Assembly (NCBI GenBank): GCA_033964015.1
Contig: CM066918.1
Span: forward strand, 30,170,595-30,234,594
Direction: 5' to 3'
Length of the DNA: 64,000 bases
Source: Scolanthus callimorphus
Taxonomy: Eukaryota > Cnidaria > Anthozoa > Actiniaria > Edwardsiidae
The notes beneath the pieces are model-generated. The model saw only the letters and a program-made list of their open reading frames with translations. It had not been told where the DNA came from and did not search any database. A program made the translations under genes and the position numbers. This document shows, in pieces, positions 37,101-47,338 of the stretch; position 1 is the stretch's first letter, and each line of letters starts with the position of its first letter.

Positions 37101-38713
37101 CTAGAAACATACCGAGAACTAGAAACATACCGAGAACTAGAAACATACCGAGAACTAGAAACATACCGAGAACTAGAAACATACCGAGAACTAGAAACAT
37201 ACCGAGAACTAGAAACATACCGAGAACTAGAAACATACCGAGAACTAGAAACATACCGAGAACTAGAAACATACCGAGAACTAGAAACATACCGAGAACT
37301 AGAAACATACCGAGAACTAGAAACATACCGAGAACTAGAAACATACCGAGAACTAGAAACATACCGAGAACTAGAAACATACAGAGAACTAGAAACATAC
37401 CGAGAACTAGAAACATATCGAGAACTAGAAACATACCGAGAACTAGAAACATACCGAGAACTAGAAACATACCGAGAACTAGAAACATACCGAGAACTAG
37501 AAACATACCGAGAACTAGAAACATACCGAGAACTAGAAACATACCGAGAACTAGAAACATACCGAGAACTAGAAACATATCGAGAACTAGAAACATATCG
37601 AGAACTAGAAACATACCGAGAACTAGAAACATACCGAGAACTAGAAACATACCGAGATGTAGTGGGAGATGTAGTTCAATATTTTCAACTGTATCCGGTA
37701 AATTAAATATGATAGCTATTAAGTCATTGTTTCACCCTGCGCATTTTCAAAACGTCACGTTTTTCAGTCCCGTTGGTCTAATTGTCTAAGCCAATCAGGT
37801 CCTTGCCTTGTTGAAAAGCCAGTCGACTGTACCGTACTACGTGAAACAGGGCCAGGACCTGATTGACGAAGACCCCGTCCACACTACTCCGTTTTCAAAC
37901 GAAAACGGATACTTTTTGCTCCAGATACGGCTATCGTCCACACTACAACGCCGAAAACGATACCGAAAACGGATCAATATCCGAAAACGCTCTCCAGAGT
38001 GGAGCGATTTGAAATCGGAGCTGTTTGAAAATGTTGTTTTCTAGTGTAGATGGGTGAAAACGATGCTATGTGAAAACGATGACGTCACCACAGCAAACCC
38101 GACCAATTTCGCTGGCCAACAGATCGAAATGCGCATGCGTTGAGCTTGTTTGAGCATGCCCACTCACTGCATAAGAGCGTTTTTGTACGGATACGCGTTG
38201 TAGTGTGGACGGGCGAAAACGATAGTGTGGACGCAAATCTTTTTGAAAACGGAGCAAAAAGTATCCGTTTTCGTTTGAAAACGATGTAGTGTGGACGAGG
38301 TGTTAATAGAGGGTTTGACTGGCGGAACGGAAAAACCCAAATCAAAACATGTTTTAAAACTTACTAGCGCGAAACAACGAATTGGTTGTATTTGTAATAG
38401 TCATGTCATGGTATCTACATAATTCGGCTTCTAATATTGAATGAAAACAATACCAAATGGCTGATTAGGGCCAAAGTGCGCAGCAACCGTAGCAAATAAA
38501 ACAAAACATCCCATCCCCCCACATCGAAGGAAATGTCCCATCTTCCTTCCCCCTACGACATGATGTCCGTGCTTTCTTCTCATCCCCTTTTTTCTCCAGC
38601 TTGATGACGGCCGCTCCTTCAAAGTCAAAATGCGGTTCGACACAGACGTAGAGTTAACATACTTTAAACATGGAGGCATCCTGAATTACATGATCCGAAG
38701 CATGCTGAAATAA
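22105..38713 (+). CDS. ACO1: Cytosolic aconitase / iron regulatory protein 1
   Basis: Twenty-two exons: 22105-22114, 22186-22281, 23665-23833, 24506-24643, 26533-26602, 26816-26878, 27100-27220, 27721-27860, 28421-28592, 28689-28789, 29505-29712, 29901-30105, 31410-31494, 31966-32122, 32520-32584, 32965-33024, 33099-33203, 33826-33968, 35962-36109, 36330-36452, 36809-36994, 38600-38713. Total 892 residues (human 889), with all phases closing. The holo-enzyme with a 4Fe-4S cluster interconverts citrate and isocitrate in the cytosol; in animals the cluster-free form binds iron-responsive elements. The three cluster ligands are present: Cys440 ([11 protein letters not shown]) and Cys506/Cys509 ([11 protein letters not shown]). 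Other conserved blocks: [71 protein letters not shown] and the [10 protein letters not shown] end. No mitochondrial presequence, and IRP-type length, so IRP1 rather than mitochondrial aconitase. AATAAA overlaps the stop (38709) and recurs at 38910. Whether this protein binds RNA is inferred. Several introns hold arrays copied from exon borders. Confidence 0.97.
23265..23515. repeat. Dispersed repeat family I, copy 2
   Basis: Inverted and longer relative of 12755-12925, starting TAACATGGGAGAGTTGCTGG and ending near CATCCCTGATAG. Shared blocks include AACTCTCCC, TCAAGATTTTTCAAT, GTCTCCTGGCAAAA and TGAAGTCCTGGGGTTGACAT. It is in intron 2 of the aconitase gene. Confidence 0.6.
27976..28198. mobile_element. 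G-run/C-run inverted-repeat element in aconitase intron 8
   Basis: The left end GCATACCCAGGATTTTATGA runs into about 20 G; the right end is a C run followed by TTGGGTATGCCCCTG. The ends are inverted complements. Related ends with GCGTAGCCAGG occur at 26208 and at 45880/46420. No coding capacity. Confidence 0.65.
28985..29504 (+). repeat. Degraded upstream copies of the intron 10/exon 11 border
   Basis: Positions 29403-29504 repeat, 102 bp upstream, the sequence that begins exon 11: ATTGTAGGGCTGGATATCTC is followed by a block matching the CCCAAGAGACC of the exon. The intron tail 'ttttaaaattctgacattag' also has a weaker copy at about 29095-29110, preceded by GAAACCTCCCTCTTC. So one clear and one faint duplicate of the acceptor region sit before the real exon. 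They do not keep an open frame. Confidence 0.6.
29127..29285. mobile_element. Foldback element H (TTTTAGTAGAAACCCACT ends)
   Basis: Terminal inverted repeats of about 29 bp: TTTTAGTAGAAACCCACT at the left and its complement at 29264-29285. Total 159 bp. A second, partial copy of one end is at about 7541-7580. Intron 10 of the aconitase gene. Confidence 0.75.
30770..31448 (+). repeat. 138-bp x 5 tandem array containing the 3' splice site and start of aconitase exon 13
   Basis: Five nearly identical units with spacings 136, 138, 138 and 138 bp, measured from the TAGGCTATGG motif at 30871, 31007, 31145, 31283 and 31421. Each carries the same polypyrimidine-poor acceptor (TTTGTGTTGTAG), followed by the coding start FSVVGYGCM(M/T)CI. 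Only the last copy continues into the real exon ([10 protein letters not shown]). The others turn into ALTHIH and run on. Because 138 is divisible by three, copies 2-5 form one open frame, so use of an upstream acceptor at 30996, 31134 or 31272 would add 46, 92 or 138 residues in frame. Confidence 0.95.
31625..31698. repeat. Short tandem repeat (GGCGTGACATATAGTAAGGCC unit, about 27 bp x 3)
   Basis: Three copies of a unit starting TGGCGTGACAT, the last truncated. Intron 13 of the aconitase gene. Confidence 0.8.
31819..31887. promoter_or_regulatory. Cluster of six CACGTG E-boxes at 11-bp spacing
   Basis: CACGTG occurs at 31819, 31830, 31841, 31852, 31863 and 31882, with a one-base variant (CACGTT) at 31874. 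Five successive sites are spaced exactly 11 bp. The block is an 11-bp minisatellite of the form TCACGTGATGR. CACGTG is the palindromic core bound by bHLH-zip factors (USF, MYC/MAX, TFEB/MITF classes). Regulatory activity is an inference; the same sequence could simply be a minisatellite. Intron 13 of the aconitase gene. Confidence 0.55.
32345..32455 (-). repeat. Partial copy of the tRNA-like dispersed repeat
   Basis: Shares with 46228-46330 the blocks CGCGAAGGTCT, GGCAGCACCTT, CAATTATT.AGAAA and GAGTGTTG.CCGG. It ends with CCAGCTGAGCTAACC, which on the minus strand resembles a tRNA A box (GGTTAGCTCAGCTGG). Intron 14 of the aconitase gene, ending shortly before exon 15. Confidence 0.55.
33936..35900 (+). 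repeat. 49-bp x about 40 tandem array containing the end of aconitase exon 18 and its 5' splice site
   Basis: The unit reads GCCGCACGATATCTAGCAGC, then TAGAGGGTGAGTTACAGCG, then CTAATCAGTT. Period 49 bp, measured for example at 33975, 34024 and 34073. The first unit starts inside exon 18: its first 33 bases encode AARYLAARG, and the real donor is at 33969 (AGAGG|GTGAGT). Later copies carry either an intact donor-like GGGTGAGT, a GGGTGAGG or GGGTGTGT form, or GGGAGTGT, which removes the GT. Roughly half are of the last kind. Blocks of several units recur (for example 33985-34130, 34475-34620 and 35260-35440), indicating higher-order duplication. The array fills almost all of intron 18. 49 is not a multiple of three and intact copies read TGA directly after the donor, so use of a downstream donor would give a truncated product. 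Confidence 0.97.
37064..37659. repeat. 18-bp x 33 minisatellite in aconitase intron 21
   Basis: Near-perfect unit GAAACATACCGAGAACTA with a few C-to-T or C-to-A variants, for example at 37383, 37418, 37580 and 37598. It begins about 70 bp after the exon 21 donor. The intervening intron sequence GGCTAGGAACATAAAC (37007-37022) matches the unit core CTAGAAACATA at 10 of 11 positions, so the array may derive from sequence just past that donor. The long open frames across it (RNIPRT or FLVLGM repeats) only reflect the 18-bp period. Confidence 0.97.
37872..38301. mobile_element. MITE family C, copy in aconitase intron 21
   Basis: 430 bp. The left end ACCCCGTCCACACTACTCCG, then TTTTCAAACGAAAACGGATA, is the inverted complement of the right end TATCCGTTTTCGTTTGAAAA ... 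GTGTGGACGAGGT. Inside is a second inverted pair around CGTCCACACTACAACGC. A relative is at 57436-57834. No coding capacity. Confidence 0.85.
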
Positions 38714-40797
38714 ATCTTCCGCTTCACCATAAATATACTTCTGCAGAGGTTAGGGAGCTAGGGAATAGTAGGACAGCAGCCCAGGACATGGCGTCTTCGA
38801 GGGGAGTGAGGTGTTATTAAGGTGGAAAATATGATGCAAGATTAATTACCTTAATTAAGGGAAAAAATATTTATAGAGCATAAAAAGGAAAAAAAAATGG
38901 CCATAATCAAATAAACGATCTGCTTCATTAGTAAATGGGTATACGAACTTGTGAGTAGAATCTAAGATGGCACGAAGTCTAGCGGGAAGTACCAGATAAC
39001 AATTTGTGAAATAGTCTGTGAAATTGACCTCATCCCCAGAGCCCCCTTAGGACGAGGTTGGGGTAAAATCCAAAGGTGGCACGACGCCACTGCACTTTGA
39101 TTTGTGAAATCCAGAAACAGATCATAGTTTTAAAACCTAGAGGAACTCGTCCATGGGGTCCCCTTGGGACCAGATCTATACCACTAACAGATCTATACCA
39201 CTAACACTAATATTTTGATTTCCTAAACTATTTTCTCGAGCTCTTTGCGGCGCTTACAACAAAGCAAAAATTACAACAAAAGATTTCTAAGAAGCACATA
39301 GGTAAGGTAATAAATTGCTTGTATAGTGTGATAAAGTGACGACGTAGGCAGAATTTATCTGATATAACTTTTTATATTTCTTGAAATACAACTGTTGCAT
39401 TTCTTCTCATATAGCATCAAACTTATTTATTAACAAACGTAGATTGCGTATTCTTATTACTAAACTGTGTTGTTGACGCGTTACTGGGGAATTGACCTGA
39501 ATAAATCTTCTTTTAAAAATATACCGCAGAAAATATTTCTAGGGTTATTTATATTGCTGTACCCTAAATGTCACTTCATCCACTGAGCAACACTAGGATG
39601 TCCATGCGTGGCAGGATTTTCTTATTTTCTAAAAAAAATCAGCATTTAACTAGACACCCTCTCCCTTTCTTAAACCCCTTGATGCGTAACCGCGTCTTGG
39701 AAGCGCTGAATATTTCCCACTAGGTGTAGGTCGCATTGGGCAGTTGCAAAAAAAAACCGTACCCTTTTTTTAGGACCCCACTTACAGCTACCACCCCGGA
39801 ATCCCAGTGAATTTGTCACCCTGGAATTTGTCTTTAGCCACCCTGGAATTTGGAATTTCTAGAATACCCACCCAGGCCGATTTCGACCTCCCATCCTGGA
39901 ATTCCAGAGGTCCTCAACAGGAGGGAGTTGGTTGTTTATGCGATTGCTCATTACATATTTTATCTCAAGTTTGCAAATTGGCGGAAACAAACGTCATTCG
40001 CTTTCAAACTGCCCATTTTTCATCATCTGATGTTGACAACATGAACGTCTTCACATTTGTATTCACACTTTGTTTCACATTTGTATTTATTTTCACAAGA
40101 TTTAAAATGGCGCGGCAGCTTTTATTCTACAAATTGTGAGCGATGCCTATGGAATATAAGTGTTTGCTAATTTTCTGAATGTCCACTTGGGCTTACTGGA
40201 TGCCCATTGCCCATGGAAGCCTAGCTCGCATTCCCCACCACATGATTGTCTTGACTGCAGACTCATTATACAGAATAGTGCACGATGCGCGCGCGTTTAT
40301 AAAACGATAAGTTGTCAACCTCGTACCCAGAGCCCGTCATCTTTTGGCCAGCGGCAAGATTTAGGGCCCTGGGGGAATCCGATTTGTGAGCATGCGTGGT
40401 AGGTCAAAAACGTAACGAACTTTCATACAACAATCAAAGCGGAAACCCAGAATCTAGGTTTTAAAAAAATCGATTCCCCCAGAGCCCTGAATCTTGCCGC
40501 TGGCCAAAAGATGACGGGCTCTGGGTACGAGATTGGATAAGTTGTGCTCTAGAGCAGATTTCGTATGACTCTGAAAAGTCACGGATTACGGTACGGTCAT
40601 GACACGGCACGAAGCTCGCCTTGTGAACATTCAGCCAATCACATCACGCAAAATGACTGATCGACCAATCAAAATGCTTAGACACGGCACAATACCGATC
40701 CGGTGCCTACGCCGTAACTTTTTCAGTCTTACGCTTTCTTGGCTGCACGTGCTCATTCACTGGTCGTGGACCTCGTTCTACACTTTAGTTTCTCGAC
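38714..40797. other. Convergent intergenic region (aconitase / LRR gene)
   Basis: Contains the aconitase 3' UTR (AATAAA at 38910) and, further right, minus-strand AATAAA signals for the LRR gene (complement of 40121-40126 and 40085-40090). At about 39790-39910 the phrase CCACCCTGGAATTTG recurs with variation. MITE B occupies 40316-40535. No gene was recognised. Confidence 0.6.
40306..40545. mobile_element. MITE family B with long inverted repeats and a 10-bp target duplication
   Basis: The element 40316-40535 has about 63-bp terminal inverted repeats. Left: CTCGTACCCAGAGCCCGTCA then TCTTTTGGCCAGCGGCAAG. Right: the inverted complement CTTGCCGCTGGCCAAAAGAT ... GGGTACGAG. The flanks at 40306-40315 and 40536-40545 are the identical 10-mer GATAAGTTGT. 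Its outer bases (CTCGTACCCAGAG) match those of family A, so both may use the same transposase. Confidence 0.88.
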
Positions 40798-43700
40798 TCA
40801 TAAAAGTATCCACTTGGGCTCAATTGGCTGTCCGTAGTAGTCAACGATATTAAGCGTTCTTCTGCAGACGGCTACAATCTGCGCAAGATGATCATCATTC
40901 ACCTTGTCGCTGTACTCCAGCACAATGTTCATGAGATCAGGGCAATAAGTCATGGAGCGGAATGGGAGATCTGTGGACGATAGTTTGGCCGTGTCCTAGA
41001 GGAAGAAACAAAACACTATGGTAAGTTAGATGTTTTCAAGCAGTTTTAATTCTGTTATCTGTTTTGTCACGAAATTGTGTTCATATCGTCTGGCAACCAC
41101 CTGGAGAACAGTTAGTTGAATACATCTTTGTTATGAGAATCTTTGTTATTAATAAGAATTTTGAGGCTCAGATTTTCAAAACATATCTCAGAATCTCTAG
41201 GGAATGCTTAGTGGGCTGTGGACCCTCTAATCACCGCGGAATACTATATTATAAAATAACAGATCCTTTAGCAGGGGAAATGGGTAAATATGCAACCCCA
41301 TGTACATTTTATACGAGATCCCAATTACCGTATCACAAGGCTTGAGGTACTGGACCAGTCCCATCTCTTCCCTTTGATCTCTTACTCTCCTGACGGCTAG
41401 CATCTCTAGTAGCCTACGCCATCTTGGCAAGTCACCAATAATAGGAAGGAAAGGTTTGGACGTCAGCATCTTAAGTCCGGACAGCATGGCCTCCCGCAAG
41501 CGCCCGCAGTTCGACAGGAGAGAGGAGACGCCCACGTCCGTCAGGCTTGCGTTCCAACTGAGGTCGACCTCGACAAGTAGAGGCATGTGGGACGCAAGGG
41601 ATGTTACCATGGAATCTATAGAGAAAGATGGCAAACAGGATTAAAGGTATTATGATGGTATGTGTACTTTGGTCTCCGAATGGTACCAGATCACATAAAG
41701 CAACTGAGATACAGATGATTTATTTACTCATCTTCAACACCCTTAGTAGACTAGCTTTTACTAAATATGGGTCATGCCAATATCGTGGCAGTACGCAGCA
41801 GTATTCTAAATCGCCTTACTCCGGTGGAAGTTGCTCTTCTAGTACCGGATTTCTTTCCACTGGTTCTAGAGTCTCAAAGCTTCACTCCGGAGTCTTTTTT
41901 TTTTTACTCACTCCGGAGTCTTGGCTTAGCGTTTCCGTAAAAGAGTGAAGCAGACTCGATGTCCAAGGTAGGATTTTTTGGACCCTAAACAACCTCCAGC
42001 TTTTCAGGTGCAGGTATTTTGTTGTATGTACACCTATTTCAGGAAACGTTCCCGACATGACGCCTCAGCATTTGTTACAACCCGCGGTGCGTCATAATTT
42101 ACGAGCCACAAAATTTCAAATATCTGTTCACATTTACGGCGGTCCAATATTGCGTCTTGAAAGCGATAACTATGCGTCACAAAGGGTGCAACCTCTTCTG
42201 AAGTGGAGTCAGAGTGGTGTAATTAACAGAGCATCAGTGTGGTTGCGCATGTGCCCCCTCACCACTGTACTCCGGTTCGATTTGTTGGCCTCGCCTCGAC
42301 TACGAGGGTTTTTCTCACGTCTGCTTACCCGTCAGTTGATTCACACCAGAGATATTCAATGACGTCATCGCGTGACATGACATTGCTAAAGTTTCCATGG
42401 CAACGGCTGAAGCGCTACACTGGCGCAGCGAAAGGCTTCTCAGGTTGGAACAATGACTAGCGACGGTACAGATACCCCGGTCCGTGATGTCCTCGCACCA
42501 GGATAGATCTAGATCCAGTAACTGTGAAATGGAATTATAGTATCAAAGACAACTCACTAGTTCTAAAAGGACAATACTTTAAACGTGCTTGACCTACCCT
42601 ATCATTCGCAGCGCTGGCTAGTGCGTTGAGACTACAATCACTGATAGCTACCTCGGCAAAGGACAGGGTCTGTAATGCAGGACCGCGTACAAGGGGTATT
42701 ATACCAGGGTCTGTCACGTACGTCACACCCTTCAGGTCTATACTGGTGATTAGAGGACAGAGAGACGGGATACGCATGATAGACTTGTTGGACAGACACT
42801 CACAGTCGACCTGAAATGGCGATGATGGCAAAATATTCACAATAAGTGAAGGTCAAGTTAATAAATGATACCATTAATACAATATGGCAATGACGATCCA
42901 GTAATAATGTCCACCATCTCTACCGGCAATCGGGAGATCCGTTGCTTACCTAATCGCTCGCGTCAAATGAAACAACACAAAAATCATTAAAAAGCTGCAG
43001 CAAGATTCGACACTTTTAGCAAAGTTCACTTTACACTGGAAAAAACTTTGAATGCAAGTAATCTCTTCCCTCAGGTAACGTGCTAAAATCAAACCGTACA
43101 TTTCATCAAACACGAACGGTAAAACACCCAAAAGGAATCAAAGTCAAGCCAAACTCACCAGTGTTAGTGAGCGCAGCTGCGGTTCATTCTTCAAGATCTC
43201 CAGGAGCGTGTCATCATCAAACTGAGACCACGAGGCCGAGAAACGCTCTAGAGTCTTATTAGCACGCGCAAACATCCTCAGACACGCAGTCCCTAAAGCT
43301 CTACTGTGGAAATATATATTACTGATGTCTAAAGAGACAATGTGAGGGACGAACTGAAGAGTATACCCATCTGGGCCGGGTATAATCTCTCTGGGTTCAG
43401 ACTCTTGCTGTTTTTGTGAAGCTGGACATGAGTTATCAGGTTCTGGTGAATCGCTTTCTTCGCAGCGAACATCTAAGTGCACACGTTCAGTGCTAACGCT
43501 GTTCAAAATGACAAAATCATCACCCAATTCCTCTTCGCAAATGCGATCACTTGTGACATTGTCTATGGCTAAGACCTGTTCATTATTAGACCCCACAGAC
43601 TTATGTTCATCAGTACTTGGAATCAAGCTTTCGAGCTCACTCGTTTCCGCACCACTATGCTGGTATTGAATAGTATCGTTGTCAGTATTTTCCAGTGCGT

Positions 43701-46700
43701 TTTGGAGATTTTGCTGTTTTGAGCCAAGATGTTGCTCTTTAACATCAAAAGTATTGTTAGCACCATTCGTAGCTAATTCGCCGCAATGCAGGGTATTAAT
43801 AGAAGTGCCAGCTCCTCTCTTTCTCTTCCTCGCATCAAGATCATCATCACAACCAACATCATCACCATCGTCCCCATCATCAACAGCTCCAGGAACCCCG
43901 TCTTCATCATCATTACCACTATTATCACCTAGAGCATCATCAAGATTTCCATCAGTAGACACAAGGTCACCTAGCGCACTTGTAAGATTAGCGATGGCTC
44001 CTGTGAATAGCGACATGGTTTCCTCGCCCACCTCATCACACCAAAGATCTCCAAGGTCTTCTAACTGAAATAAAATCTCATCCTCTTCAACACAATCATC
44101 GTTTTCTGCCCCATGCTTATCAATTTGCAGCGCTATAGAGGACTCCTCTCGTTGTTCAGAGGTACACATACTTTCCCCTTTCTGTTGGCCAAGGTGCTCC
44201 TCTTCATCGAAGATGTAGCTTTGTCCGTTGGCTGCGTTTGCCTCACCTTCGGTTTTTGAAACGTCTGGTAATGGGCAGGATACTTGAGTATCATCAATGT
44301 TCACAATGCCACTTGATTTACAGATTTGTTCACATTGCTCTTTGTTGACATCTTCTCCCTTTTCTTTAGCAGAGGCATCTCCATGAACACACGGTAGTGT
44401 TGCAATACCCGATGGCCCATCACCAGGTATATTAGCCAAATGTGTCACATCTTCATGCCCATTGACTGACACGTTTTTGTTGAGATCTGATGTCATGCTT
44501 GGAAGAACGTTTGATGCAGCATGAGGTATATTAGCATGTCTGTCAAATAAATAGTTACCAACAACTGAGGCAGTCGTGATATCATCTGCCTTTGCTTTTA
44601 GGACGTCAATTTCATCTTCTTCACTCACATTGTCCCCTTTGATTGACGATACATCTGCCAATTCAGAGCTGGATCCAGCCAAATCATTCATCGTAGCTGC
44701 TGACTCGCTTGGAAACTCAAGTTCATTAGAGGTTTCGTCCTCCTCTTCACTTGATAACAAATCACCCAGAGCATTGGATAGACAGACAATAGCATCACCA
44801 AAGACATTAGAAGAGCTACCTGTCATTTGAGTATCAGACCAGTTACCAAAGTCTTTTAACTGTGATAGAAACTCATCACCAAATTCTGCTTCCTTTGCTA
44901 AGGTTTTAGGTGTTTTCTTCTCAATGTCCGTATTAGAAAGCACCTCACTTTGTGAGGAGTTGCACGAGCTTACATCTAGTAAATCAGTACTAATTTTGTA
45001 ACTATTGCAAGAATCACTTGCAGGAATGGGTTCATTATTATGTGGTATAAAACACAAATTATTTTGCTTCTTGTGAATGGCACCTACAGCATCCAGTTGT
45101 AGTTCAGCCCCAGTTGATTTTCCTTGACAAGAATGTGATCCTTGGATTTCATCTTTTGAATGCTGTTTGCCCTTCTGAAATAAATCATCAGAAATGTCAC
45201 CAGAGGATTCCAAAATTCCAAAATCCCTTTCAGAATTGTCTTCATCATCAAGCTGTACTACCATATCATCAGTTGTTTTTATCTCTTCCGATGACTCACA
45301 GGAAACATCAGCGGTTACATGTTGATGATGATTCTCTAAGTTTTGCTCACTGGCCTTTTCTGTCATTTCTAGTTCACAGTCAGACATTTTCTGACTAGAT
45401 CCTACATTCAGAACTTCAGCACAATCTGGGTCAGCAGTCTGTATAAAACTCACAGCAGCCTCTAGACTGAGTCCAGCAAGATAGAGCAAAGCTGTGCAAC
45501 CAGCTGCAGTCCATGCCATATTTACAACTCTAAGCCGTGAACAACAAAGTCCTACTAAATGTCTTATTGCTGTGCTCGTAAGAGTCCCACACCCTGAGAT
45601 ATCTATACTGTTTAAATGAGCGGCCGCCTCCAACATTCTCTTAGAAGGCTGTTGAGAAGTTGTGTCATCTGCCACTGTATAGCTGTTGTTGTACATTACA
45701 AAGGCAGCATCAGTGATATTCTTACAGCTCGACAGATTGAGATGCTCAAGTGAGGGACAGCACATTAGAATAATCTGGTGAATAATAAAACAAACACAAA
45801 ATTACATAAGTCTTCTTTAAAAAGGGTTAACATATGTTGCATGCTCCTATTTTATTAAGTGCTGCCTGTGTTTTCAGCGGCGTAGCCAGGAATTTCTGAA
45901 GGGGGGGGGGGGGGGGGCAGATAGTGAAAAAATGGGACGAAAATGCTCAAATTTCCTCCAGCAAATACAGTAAATGTATAATAATAATAATAATAACGTG
46001 CTTATATAGCGCTTTATCCTCGCGGCTCAAAGCGCTTTACATTAATGGATAACTCATCCTATAAGAACCAGCTTTATAAACATGAGTGTGTGTTAGTATT
46101 GTGAGTTCTGTGACACTGAGGTTGGGCAACTTCCGACGGTCCTAGTGGTTCTTTAATGTCCCTCTGGTTCCGGTTAGTGTAGTGTATGGGAGAGACGGGG
46201 CCTACGGTTTAACGTCCTTATCCGAGAAGACGCGAAGGTCTAACCATTTGCAGATGTTAGAGCAAAGGCAGCACCTTCTCCTCAATTATTAGAAAAAGAC
46301 CCTGAGTGTTGGCCCGGCCAGGGTTTGAACTCCCAACCTCCCGAACATAAGCCCGGCGCTCTACCACTGCACTAACCGGTCGTCGGTTGGGAAACTCTCC
46401 CAAGAAAGGGGGAGCCCTGCCCCCCCTGGCTACGCCCCTGGTTTTCATAAGGATTATTACCCTACCACCTCATTGTATGCTCAAATACTCTCCTTGACCC
46501 CTCAAGTTAATCCAAATATGCCATTAGATTGGGAATAGCCTAATTGTTTCTTCAATTAGACTCGTTTACAATCATGGAATAGAGTGAATTGCTTCCCAAA
46601 GGACATATAATGGGACTGCTAGTTGAACTATTGTAGAGTATACCTGTACAACATCATCTGTGACAACTTCACAATCCTCCAGGGAAAGATGAGTCAGATT

Positions 46701-47338
46701 AGGAGCATTATCCTTTAGACTGCAAAATATTGTTGGGTGCAGGAGGTAATTACATTCTGACAAATCCAGCAACTTGAGGTGGCTGCATCTAGACAGAGAA
46801 CTTTATTTAAGTGCCAAAGATAAAATAAAAGATAAAATAAAATAAATAACGGTTAGGCTTCATAAACCGTGTCCATAACCATAGTGATTATGAACCATGT
46901 GTAGAATGATGAAACCATTTTAATTATTTGCATGTGCAGCATGCAGCAATGAGAGCATTCCTTGAAACCAAACAATCAAACATACTTGCGTATAATCTTT
47001 GAAAGTCCCTCACAAGACACCTTGGTGCACTTGGTTAATTTGAAATGTCTCAAATGGGGAGGCGCTAAAGCAGTGAGCATTCCATCTGTAAGTTCGTTAG
47101 GAAAGTCACGGATCAAAGCAGACAGAATCTCTTCACTCAAAAATGTTTTTCTGTCGTGTCGGAAATGTTCCAGTAGCATGCCGTTGTCTTTGCATCCATC
47201 TTTCGTGCAGGCTAAGACTCTAATTATGTTGGTTTTGGCGATAAAACTTAACGTAGGCGGTTGCATTTCTACCAAAAAGAGGAAATATTTTAGCACCAAA
47301 ATATTCTCACTTCGGCCGCCATATTTGTTTTTAACCAT
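40798..47338 (-). CDS. Large leucine-rich-repeat protein with acidic insert (FBXL/AMN1-like LRRs)
   Basis: Exons, 5' to 3': 47338-46986, 46788-46644, 45774-43159, 42810-42598, 42521-42329, 41615-41329, 40995-40798. Total 1334 residues, with phases consistent throughout. Cysteine-type leucine-rich repeats of the AMN1/FBXL kind occur in two blocks: residues about 100-290 (HLKLLDLSECNYL, LTHLSLEDCEVVTDD, LEHLNLSSCKNITDAA, LNSIDISGCGTLTS) and about 950-1260 (SLDISNIYF, LLDLDLSWCEDITDRG, EVDLSWNASLTDVG). Between them lies an acidic, Ser-rich region of about 640 residues, all in the 2616-bp third exon. It includes an Asp run and a KRKR basic patch that may be a nuclear signal. No F-box was recognised in the N-terminal 100 residues. 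LRRs of this type usually bind protein partners, often as ubiquitin-ligase substrate receptors; that role is only inferred. The start could alternatively be the Met at about 47266. Divergent from centrin-3 by 407 bp. Confidence 0.85.
45876..46445 (-). mobile_element. Composite inverted-repeat element with a tRNA-like segment
   Basis: The ends GGCGTAGCCAGG plus a G run (45882-45918) and a C run plus CTGGCTACGCCCCTG (46421-46440) are inverted complements. Inside are an (ATA)n stretch at about 45980-45995, then TTATATAGCGCTTTATCC and CTCAAAGCGCTTTACAT, a motif pair common in repeats of marine invertebrates. On the minus strand about 46385-46311 reads TTAGTGCAGTGGTAGAGCG and then GGGAGTTCAAACCC. 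These resemble the A and B boxes of a tRNA promoter, so this may be a tRNA-derived SINE or its insertion. Second intron of the LRR gene. Confidence 0.65.

Noticed and set aside
37039..37789. Long open frames of 203 and 244 codons on both strands
   Set aside because: They only translate the 18-bp minisatellite, whose period is a multiple of three; there is no start context or homology.
38066..38345. Frames in the 38.1-38.3 kb region, also at 57.5-57.9 kb
   Set aside because: Translation of MITE family C arms; the same pseudo-peptides appear at both copies because the DNA is repeated.
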